Shown: in pieces, positions 1 through 6,152 of the stretch | How positions within the stretch are numbered: the first letter of the stretch is position 1 | Layout of the letters: the number at the start of each line of letters is the position of its first letter | NCBI GenBank assembly: GCA_019677205.1 | Contig: JAAMXY010000694.1 | Span: 5,586-16,052, forward strand | Length of the DNA stretch: 10,467 nt | Reading direction: 5' to 3' | DNA from: Pinguiococcus pyrenoidosus | Taxonomy: Eukaryota > Sar > Pinguiophyceae > Pinguiochrysidales > Pinguiochrysidaceae | The notes under the pieces: generated by a model | What the model was told of the DNA's origin: nothing | The model's database searches: none | The model's input: only the letters and a program-made list of their open reading frames with translations | Program-made: the position numbers and the translations under genes

Positions 1-197
1 AGAGAGTGTGTGTGTGTGTGTGTGTGCGCAGCAGAAGGGCGGACTTTGTGGACGCCGATGATGTTCAGGCTGGCAGAGGAATGCTTGTGAGAAACTTCCC
101 GCAACGACTGAAGGAAACGGTCCAGGATGGAGATATGCTGAAGAGATGCAGCTCCGAGCCAGCCAGGGTACTCAACCGCACTTGTCCCCTTCCGCAG
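1..197 (+). other. 3' part of a GMP reductase intron
   Basis: This stretch holds a (TG)n run and then sequence with no similarity to the missing N-terminal part of GMP reductase. It ends in a pyrimidine-rich tract and CCGCAG at 197, where conserved coding sequence begins at once in phase 1 (Gly-Ile-Pro-Ile-Met-Val). I therefore read it as the 3' portion of an intron, with the first exon or exons, encoding roughly 45-50 residues, lying left of the window. A short upstream exon inside 27-166 cannot be excluded, but nothing in it looks like the family. Confidence 0.6.
6..26. repeat. (GT)n dinucleotide microsatellite
   Basis: About ten GT/TG units follow a short AG run. It lies in the putative intron just upstream of the first visible GMP reductase exon. 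Confidence 0.95.
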
Positions 198-1360
198 GGA
201 TTCCCATCATGGTGGCGAACATGGACACGACGGGCACCTTCCAGATGGCGAAGACGCTGGCGCCGATGCGGCTGCTCACTTGCCTGCACAAGCACTACGC
301 CGTGGAGGAGTTCCGTTCCTTCCGCAACGAGGTGGCGGATCAAGGCGTGATGGACTTCGTCGCGTGCAGTTTGGGCACCTCCGACGCGGACTTCCAGAAG
401 ACCAATGTGGTGCTGGATGCGTGCCCCGAGATCAAGATGCTCTGCATCGACGTGGCCAACGGCTACTCGGAGCACTTCGTCAACCACGTGCGACGAGTTC
501 GCGAGGTCCATCCCAAGATCGGGATCATCGCTGGCAACGTCGTCACCGGCGAGATGGTGGAAGAGCTGCTCCTCACCGGCGCCGACATCATCAAGGTGGG
601 CATCGGCCCGGGCTCCGTCTGCACCACCCGCTTCCAGACCGGCGTGGGGTACCCACAGCTGAGCGCCATCATCGAGTGCGCCGACGCCGCTCACGGGCTC
701 AACGGCCACATCGTCGGCGACGGCGGCTGCACTTGCCCCGGCGACTTCGCCAAGGCGTTTGGCGGCGGTGCGGACTTCGTCATGGCCGGAGGGATGTTCG
801 CCGGCCATGACGAGTCCGGAGGCGAGCTCCAATACAACGCTGCGGTAAGTCTTGAGGAGGCCTTGTCATGCCCGCGCGAGAGCCTCACCCATCGCGCGAA
901 CTGCAGACGGACACATGGACGAAAGCCTTTTATGGCATGAGCTCTGCCAAGGCGATGAAGAAGCACTCCGGCGGCGTCGCGGAGTATCGTTCCAGCGAAG
1001 GAAAGGCTGTGCAGGTGCCATATCGCGGGTCGGTGCGGGAGACCGTGCTGGACATCCTGGGCGGCATCAGATCGGCGTGTACCTACGTCGGGGCGCCCAA
1101 GCTCAAGCAGATGCCAAAGCGCACAACCTTCCTGCGCGTGTCGCAGCAGCTCAATCAGGTGTTCGGCAAATCCCCGCTGAGGGGAGTGCCTCGTCCTCCC
1201 GAAGATGTAGCAACCTCCATCCTCGCTGCCCAGGTAAGCTCCACGTTCTCGAGCACCGAAGGACTTGGCCGACGGGCGGCACCCACTGACTGAGATTTGG
1301 CAGGGCATAACAAATGGTTCTGCGGCCGAGCCTGACAAGAAACGGGCGAAGACAGCTTAG
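198..1360 (+). CDS. guaC/GMPR: GMP reductase, 5'-partial, three exons visible
   Basis: GMP reductase converts GMP to IMP with NADPH, releasing ammonia, in purine salvage and interconversion; it is cytosolic in known cases. The exons are 198-844, 907-1233 and 1304-1360. The introns (845-906, 62 nt; 1234-1303, 70 nt) begin GTAAGT and GTAAGC and end GCAG and GGCAG, and both are phase 0. Family landmarks appear in order: the [10 protein letters not shown] strand, [27 protein letters not shown], the catalytic Cys loop [30 protein letters not shown]-like [41 protein letters not shown] and the family end KRTTFLRV. Splicing joins [14 protein letters not shown] to [13 protein letters not shown], exactly as the family requires. 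The first 45-50 residues lie outside the window. The family normally stops soon after the last helix (QQLNQVF here), but this protein runs on for about 40 residues across the last intron and ends in a basic DKKRAK stretch. The GMP reductase call, as opposed to IMP dehydrogenase, rests on the DESGGE and FYGMSS segments and the absence of CBS domains. Confidence 0.93.
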
Positions 1361-1704
1361 CGACCGACGAGAGCTTCATCAGTGCATTAGAGTAGTCGTA
1401 GGCGAGCTGCGGGCTGCGGGTGGGCTACAAGGCGGACGAGGAGGATGTCGGTTTTTGCGCGGAGCCCTCCCCATGAAAGCCTTCCTTTCACTGCTTCTGA
1501 CGATCTTTGATAGCAGTACCACGGAAGCGATCTCCGGCAGCAGCTGAGCCGCGTACCACGACAAGGCACTGGTGGATGTTCTATGCAATCCAATCCAATC
1601 CAAGAACATCCAATCCAAGAACATCTATCAACAACACTCCCGCGCTCAAACCTTCGTCAACCCGAGCCTGAGCGCCACAATTCCCACAAGGGAGCAAAAT
1701 TGCT
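1361..1704. other. Convergent intergenic region
   Basis: This 344-bp region lies between the stop codons of the GMP reductase gene (plus) and the SW.DFLG-domain gene (minus). It must hold both 3' UTRs and poly(A) sites. I see no canonical AATAAA. Apart from a small tandem repeat near 1587-1625 I see no coding or RNA gene in it. Confidence 0.6.
1587..1625. repeat. Short tandem repeat (AATCC / 15-mer)
   Basis: Two perfect 15-bp copies of CAATCCAAGAACATC at 1596-1610 and 1611-1625 are preceded by extra AATCC units from about 1587. The repeat lies in the shared 3' intergenic region. Confidence 0.85.
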
Positions 1705-2451
1705 TTACAGCGCCTTGGCATCGTCAACGCCGAGGAAATCCTCCCAGCTCTTCCACTCCCCCGTGGTCGAGTAGTACCCCTCGGGATCGCTGGGTATGTA
1801 CGGATTTCGTTTCTCGCCCCGCTGGATCCAACCCACCCTTAGGACCCACGACGTCAGTTGCCTTGTTCTACGCCTCTACTGCGATCCGCACCGAAGTCTA
1901 CTCTGCATCGCTCTGCTGTGCTTACCATTCGCCCTTCGTGTGCCACTGGCTCATGGCGACAACCCACTTCCGCGCTTCCGTGTACCCCAGGAAACGCGGC
2001 TTTCTAGAGGTTCGAAAAGGCGCAGACAACCTTCAGTGAAACGCAGAACCGTTCCCGCCTTGCTCCGATATTCGACGAGAGATCATCGCGCGCAGCCACA
2101 CACCTCCGCTTCACGTCATCCATCCATTGCTTTTGCAACTTGGCGCGAAAAACCTGGTGGCCGAGGGAAAACGGTCAGATGTGCACGACATTGCCCGCTG
2201 TCGCAGCTGGACTCCGTGCGCACCCGCCACTCCAGCTCGGGCGGCGCCATCCACGGCTCTTCCTCGGCGCCCTCCTGCTCTTCGGCGCGGAGCCGCCAGT
2301 GTCTTCGGTCCCCCAGAATTGCCTGGAATCGCGGCGCGAGAGCGCCTGCGGGCGCACGGGAGCTCACGAAAACGCGCTGCGGGAGGGACGCCACCCCAAG
2401 CAGAAGGCCGGCGAAGCACAAGAAGCCGAGGCCGGAGCATCGCATGGCCAT
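1705..2451 (-). CDS. Signal-peptide protein with C-terminal SW.DFLG domain, four exons
   Basis: Reconstructed by splicing; exons in reading order are 2451-2224, 2153-2104, 2003-1926 and 1837-1705, giving 162 residues. Introns of 70, 100 and 88 nt begin GTGCGC, GTGTGT and GTAAGC and end CCACCAG, CCTCTAG and CCTAAG, and all phases agree. Residues 1-22 (MAMRCSGLGFLCFAGLLLGV) are a strong signal peptide. An Arg/Ala/Ser/Pro-rich stretch follows, as in a bipartite plastid presequence, then an acidic segment and a basic helix (KLQKQWMDDVKRRK). The last 70 residues read YTEARKWV, then KGEWVGWIQRGEKR, IPSDPEGYY and EWKSWEDFLG. This matches the spacing of a repeat I know from algal and some phage or integrase-linked proteins (F..eAr.fv..L...s..eW..w...g..p..iP..P...Y....W.sW.dwLG), whose function is unknown to me. 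An upstream in-frame ATG (2535) would place 28 residues before the signal peptide, so I chose 2451. Splice phase agreement plus motif continuity support the model. Confidence 0.72.
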
Positions 2452-2755
2452 CCTGCCACCGTTGACCCGCGGCGGGGACGGAAAGGCCCGATGGAGCCTG
2501 GCGTGGCATTTAGTTACGTAATTCCCGCGACGCACAGCGCAATAGTGGTTTTGGACATTTCTTCACTTCTCTTTAGATCACCATTTCGATAAGCTATCCA
2601 CACAGAGGATCATACAAACACAAAGAACAAATCCGATCCGCTGGGCTTTTGGCGCCGCCTTTGGAGCTTTTGGAGCGGCTACATCTTGCGCACAGCGCAT
2701 TTCAGGGTCTTGGGGACTTTGTGCGTGGAAGGCGCCAAAGGATTTCAGGGGGAAA
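2452..2755. promoter_or_regulatory. Bidirectional promoter region
   Basis: These 304 bp separate the start codons of two divergent genes that both encode signal-peptide proteins. It contains TTCCCGCG near 2522-2529, a near miss to an E2F-type site, and an AT-richer core around 2545-2590. No clear TATA box is visible. The promoter role is inferred from position. Confidence 0.5.
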
Positions 2756-3882
2756 ATGCCATTTGTACGGAAGGCTTGGCTGCTTTCCGCCATTTTGTCT
2801 CTGTCCGCCGCCCGGCCCAAGCTCTCCTTGGGCGGCAAAGGGCCTCTCACGCCGCTTCGGCGACCGCGAGCGCTCAGCAGCCGCCTCCTCGCTGTCAGCA
2901 ATGAAGGGCTGGGCGTGGACTCCACCTTGCAGCTTCTTCGAGAGCGACTGCCCTTCCTGAGTGAAGCTGACGCAGAGACGATCTGCAGCCCTCTGGTGCG
3001 GTACGAGGGCCCCCTGGACAAGTGCGAAGGCCGCGAGCAACTTTCGGCCCGGCATCGGCTCTGGAGAGAGGAGATCCCACGGCGGCTGGAGGATCTGGAG
3101 ATCGACAGCAGGAGCTTCAATGTGCTCAGTGCCTCCGCCGAGCTCGTCGTTGGTCAGCAGGTGTACGACACGAGCTTTCGCGCGCGGATTCCTCCACCGG
3201 TGAGTCTTGCCACAGAAGCAGCACGACAACGTGTCGATATCGAGGAATTGCTGGATGATGACGCCGCTGCATGTCTGGGGGCCGGTCGCTACGCCAGGCA
3301 ATTGCGAGGCTGCAGGAGATTGGCGAAGTGGCGCCGGGCGGCTACATCGACTGCAAGATTCGCATGCAGTCGGAGTTCCGCATTGATGGGCAAACTGGGC
3401 AAGTCCTTTCGCAGCAGGACCGCCTCATGTAAGTAGCCTGAGGATCGGTGATGTGAGAAGGAGAGGAAAGGAGAACCCCATGGGCGTCGCTGAACCACTG
3501 CATCGCAGAGACGACTCGTGGGATGTTCGATCCACCATCGCTCGAACGGAGTTTCTTCTGGCGCGTCGGCCTCCGAGGCGGGATCCCATCACGTGGTACT
3601 GGGATGTCCTGCGCCTGCAGACCAGGGACGAGTGGAGCGCGGCAGGCTTCGGGGCTGGCAACGACGGCAAGGACTTCGAGTACGCCTTCGCCTCCATGAT
3701 CTTCCGGCAGTTCGCCATCGGTGGAGGGTACGTGGACGCGGCAGCCGGCAAGCGCAGATGCACAAGAGAGGCGATTTCTGAGTCCCTTGCCTCGCTCCGC
3801 CTTGATCCCTAGGCTGGGCATTCTCATCTTCGCCTCGGCCAAGCTGCTGCGCAGCTACCTGGACTACGGCGGCCTTCACTGA
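2756..3882 (+). CDS. Signal-peptide NTF2-like protein with C-terminal membrane helix, four exons
   Basis: Exons are 2756-3199, 3298-3428, 3509-3727 and 3813-3882, giving 287 residues. Introns (98, 80 and 85 nt) start GTGAGT, GTAAGT and GTACGT and end GCCAG, CGCAG and CCCTAG; phases 0, 2 and 2 all match. An alternative first acceptor at 3315 would remove six residues. Residues 1-20 form a signal peptide (RKAWLLSAILSLSAA), followed by a basic, acid-free stretch (about 21-50) that could be a plastid transit peptide. Residues about 55-190 have the look of an NTF2-like/DUF2358 fold: a helix with LPFLSEADAE, then PLVRYEGPLDKCEG, a long helix REEIPRRL, and alternating strands including VVGQQVYDTSFRARI, GGYIDCKIRMQSEFRI and GQVLSQQDRL. 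Next comes TWYWDVLRLQTRDEW, and the C-terminal FAIGGGLGILIFASAKLL is a probable membrane helix. I infer a membrane-anchored, possibly plastid, protein of unknown activity. Fold assignment is by eye; the gene itself is well supported. Confidence 0.7.
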
Positions 3883-4011
3883 TGCGCATTGTTTCGACGT
3901 TTCGGAGGTTCGGCCCTCAAGCGGGGAAGTAGGGTGAAGGTCTAGGCCTGGATCTGACGGGATCTCCATCCCAATAATTCCAACAATGATCTTAATTGGT
4001 GTCTTTCCATT
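3883..4011. other. 3' flank of the NTF2-like gene up to the transposon
   Basis: The 129 bases downstream of the stop end in ATT (4009-4011), the left copy of the transposon target duplication. I see no gene here; it presumably holds the 3' UTR. Confidence 0.6.
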
Positions 4012-4031
4012 AGAGGTTTTCGGGAAGCCCA
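4012..4031 (+). repeat. Left terminal inverted repeat
   Basis: The repeat reads AGAGGTTTTCGGGAA then GCCCA. The right end, read on the minus strand, is identical for the first 15 bases, differs at one (G versus A) and then matches CCCA. Confidence 0.92.
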
Positions 4032-4449
4032 AGTATATAATTTCATAAATGAATTTCATAACTGAACTAGAATGTCCTTTTGGTGTGCCTTCGGAAGGCT
4101 ACTTTCATTCCAGAACTAGAGTTACCTTTAGCATAGTGCAGATGATACGATAGTAAAATGTATAACATACCGACATCTCCGATTGGGCTCAGGTTTGAGA
4201 AGTTAGACAACAATGAGTTTCACCCCCAAGCCGACTCTGTAGCCAATCATGATTTCGGAAGCAAGTCCCTCCAAGCCTTGAAGCGGCCAGGAGGTATATA
4301 ATTGGCTGAGTCTGGAAGATTGATACAATTTAAAAATGTTGCAAAAGTTTTATCGATGTCGAATTTATGTGTAGCTTCTATGTCACCTCAAATCCAAATT
4401 AATTATGTATTTATAATTTGAAATATTCAATGGCCTCGGGGCTCCACAG

Positions 4450-4856
4450 TTTCGCGCCATTCTTTCCGACGATCGCGGTCAACTGGGAGCTTTTTTCCAG
4501 GCAAGAAGGTTCAGGTATGGTCCCTTTGTTTCTACTTTGATGATTTCTGACCTAATCTCCCGCTCCTTACCCCAATTCGCCTAGGAAAGGCGCCTCAACC
4601 ACGACAACCTGGTTGAGCAGAAAAACGCTTTTGGGCATATCTCTCGAACAAGACCGAGTTCCCTCTTGAAACTTTCTGAGCAGATCGGCCTCAAGGTAAG
4701 CTTTAACCCCCCCCTGCGGTTTTTGGTGCATAGGACTTGATCTAGGGGAGTTACGGGCGAAAAACTTACACTTTTTATGTTTTTTGCCTTTTTCTCGCGT
4801 TCCAGGCGGAGCTGAAGGCTGTTACTTCGTCAAGGAGTCAGTATTTGACCATCTGA
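4450..4856 (+). pseudogene. Possible spliced exons of unknown product inside the transposon
   Basis: Three short stretches can be joined in one frame. The first ends at 4514 (...GSFFPGKKVQ). The second is 4585-4695 (37 codons, starting ERRLNHDNLV). The third starts at 4806 (AELKAVTSSRSQ) and meets TGA at 4854-4856. The two intervening introns, 4515-4584 (70 nt, GTATGG...CCTAG) and 4696-4805 (110 nt, GTAAGC...long T tract...TTCCAG), have good splice signals and both are phase 0. I find no start codon in this frame; the ATG at 4431 is in another frame. The third exon shares a frame with the transposase at 4911, and only that single TGA lies between them. It could be the 5' part of the transposase gene broken by a stop, or the second Harbinger gene. 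I do not recognise a Myb/SANT motif. Confidence 0.35.
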
Positions 4857-4907
4857 GCTCCAGATCGGACTTGGCTTTGGCCATCTGAGCTCAAGATCGG
4901 GCTTGGG
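4844..4907. repeat. Tandem duplication, two 32-bp copies
   Basis: Copies at 4844-4875 and 4876-4907 share CATCTGAGCTC and differ at only a few positions. The second copy ends three bases before the transposase ATG. As 32 is not a multiple of three, the two copies are read in different frames. Confidence 0.88.
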
Positions 4908-4910
4908 AGA

Positions 4911-5900
4911 ATGGAGTGTGTTGTAATCCAGCTCATGGCCATAGGGGTCCTCACCCCTGCGGTAGCTGTCGCGTTGGTCTGTGCGATTGCTAACGATCGC
5001 AAGAGGCGATACCTGAGTCACCGCCTCAGCGACGAAGCCTACAACTGGCGGTTTTCGCTTGAAGACATTGAGAGACAAAGGCCCGGAGACGTGCAGCGCA
5101 AGTTCAGGTTTCCGAAGGACATACTCCCACATGTCGCGGAAAGGCTGCTTGGGCAAGACGACCTCTGGACTGCGAACGGAGATAGAGCTTCCAGCCTGGA
5201 AGCCCTGTGCGTGGTGCTGCGCAGACTTTCCTACGCCGGAACATGGAGCACCATCACCGGCGTGGACTTCCCGCACAATGCAGGATGGTGCAGTGCAGTT
5301 TACTACGAAGCATTGCATCGCATACACGATCGATTCGGCCGGAAACTTGGGATTCGATTTCTTGCGACAGAGACGGAGCTGCAGACATTTGCAGATGCGA
5401 TTCAAAGACGCTGTCCTTTAGCATCTCCGCATTGCGTGGGGATGCTCGATGGGACGTGGCGAAGCACATCGCGTCCCGGGGACGACATGCTGCAGCGCTC
5501 CGTCTACTCGGGATATAAGAGGGCCCATGGCTTAACTATGCAAGGGATACTGGCACCCGATGGTTTGGTCCGATATCTGTCGGAGTGCTATGAAGGAAGG
5601 CTCTCGGACTCCGCAGTGTATCTTCGTGCTGGTCTCGAGGAGAAGATTCCCGCTGGGCCTTGGTATGTCATAGCAGATAGCATCTACGCAAGGACAGCAA
5701 AGTGTCTGCCTGTGATCAAAGCCTCTCATGTTCGTTACGATTTCGAACGCGAATTCAACGAGGCTGTAAGCAGAGTAAGGATTTCTGTTGAATGGGCTTT
5801 TGGTAGGATTAAAGGTCTCTTTTATGGGGCCTTCACTTGTGAGAAAGACCGTGCTCGTCTTCGAGCCCAGCTTCCAGGACTTGAAATTTCAGTGGCATGA
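4911..5900 (+). CDS. PIF/Harbinger (HARBI1-like) DDE transposase
   Basis: This enzyme would cut and rejoin the element ends during cut-and-paste transposition. The 329-residue frame has an N-terminal helical region with LEALCVVLRRLSYAGTW at about 96-112, the usual helix-turn-helix area of this family. The RNase H-like catalytic core follows: D180 in GMLDGTWR, then SVYSGYKRAHGLTMQGI, SDSAVY at 232-237, D256 in IADSIYA, and E294 in ISVEWAFGRIKGLF. All three acidic residues are present. Two things are odd. Residues 8-26 form a hydrophobic stretch not expected in a nuclear enzyme, so the true N-terminus may come from upstream exons. The frame also ends at QLPGLEISVA, where family members usually continue with a strand and helix of the VALLTN type. 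Terminal repeats and the target duplication confirm its context. Whether it is active cannot be told from sequence. Confidence 0.93.
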   Translation: MECVVIQLMAIGVLTPAVAVALVCAIANDRKRRYLSHRLSDEAYNWRFSLEDIERQRPGDVQRKFRFPKDILPHVAERLLGQDDLWTANGDRASSLEALCVVLRRLSYAGTWSTITGVDFPHNAGWCSAVYYEALHRIHDRFGRKLGIRFLATETELQTFADAIQRRCPLASPHCVGMLDGTWRSTSRPGDDMLQRSVYSGYKRAHGLTMQGILAPDGLVRYLSECYEGRLSDSAVYLRAGLEEKIPAGPWYVIADSIYARTAKCLPVIKASHVRYDFEREFNEAVSRVRISVEWAFGRIKGLFYGAFTCEKDRARLRAQLPGLEISVA

Positions 5901-5938
5901 TGTGAATTCCACGTTGCAGAAGTGAAACATAAAAAATA

Positions 5939-5950
5939 GATCAGCTGATC
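5939..5950. repeat. 12-bp perfect palindrome
   Basis: GATCAGCTGATC is its own reverse complement. It lies inside the transposon, 80 bases from the right end and 38 after the transposase stop. It may be a subterminal binding site or chance. Confidence 0.8.
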
Positions 5951-6010
5951 ATTTTACAGCTTGGTGCTTATTGGCCATGTTCCACTTGTAAATGTAAAAC
6001 AGATGAAAAC

Positions 6011-6030
6011 TGGGTTTCCCGAAAACCTCT
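6011..6030 (-). repeat. Right terminal inverted repeat
   Basis: On the plus strand it reads TGGGTTTCCCGAAAACCTCT, the reverse complement of the left repeat with a single mismatch. ATT follows at once, matching the three bases before the left end. Confidence 0.92.
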
Positions 6031-6057
6031 ATTCGCGCATTTTTCTTTTTGAACTAC

Positions 6058-6075
6058 TTTCCCGCCATTTTCCCG
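6058..6075 (+). promoter_or_regulatory. E2F-type sites upstream of FEN1
   Basis: TTTCCCGCC at 6058-6066 matches the E2F/DP consensus TTTSSCGC, and a second partial site TTTTCCCG follows at 6068-6075. The first ends 87 bases before the FEN1 ATG. FEN1 is an S-phase gene under E2F control in animals and plants, so the site is in a sensible place. Function here is inferred. Confidence 0.55.
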
Positions 6076-6152
6076 TCCCTCGAGATCCAAAATTTGCGCC
6101 GACTTTGCGCGGCTGAGCGCATTTCGTCGCGTGCTCGTGTCGCTCGATCCAG

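Larger units (their letters stand above)
4012..6030 (+). mobile_element. Complete PIF/Harbinger-family DNA transposon
   Basis: The 2,019-bp element is bounded by 20-bp terminal inverted repeats that match at 19 of 20 positions (left 4012-4031, right 6011-6030). The 3-bp direct duplication ATT flanks it outside both (4009-4011 and 6031-6033). Inside, on the plus strand, is a DDE transposase of the HARBI1/PIF type (4911-5900). A 3-bp target duplication is typical for this superfamily, though TTA/TAA is the usual sequence; the ends could also be read as TA flanking GAGG...CCTC. The left arm (4012-4430) is much more AT-rich than the surrounding genes. The near-identical inverted repeats and the open transposase frame suggest a fairly recent insertion. 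Confidence 0.9.

Noticed and set aside
65-832. 255-codon minus-strand frame over GMP reductase
   Set aside because: It is a shadow of the conserved plus-strand exon; composition is Ala/Val/His/Gly-rich with no family features.
2004-2030. A 27-nt intron in the minus-strand gene, keeping a longer second exon
   Set aside because: It is far shorter than every other intron here (62-110 nt). Using the donor at 2103 gives a 100-nt intron in the right phase.
1796-2521. 241-codon plus-strand frame
   Set aside because: It overlaps the spliced minus-strand gene, which has a signal peptide, agreeing splice phases and a conserved C-terminal motif. The plus frame is Arg/Ser/Pro-rich and featureless.
3200-3436. 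Unspliced C-terminal continuation of the NTF2-like gene to 3436
   Set aside because: It reads through a GTGAGT donor into Arg/Ala-rich sequence. Splicing to 3298 gives the strand-like GGYIDCKIRMQSEFRI and phases that agree through to a stop at 3882.
4095-4110. Short hairpin GCCTTC-G-GAAGGC in the transposon left arm
   Set aside because: It is too short and isolated to call an RNA or terminator, and eukaryotic DNA does not use such terminators.
6015-6026. TTTCCCGAAA in the transposon end as an E2F site
   Set aside because: It lacks the GC of the consensus core (TTTCCCGA rather than TTTCCCGC) and is explained as part of the inverted repeat.
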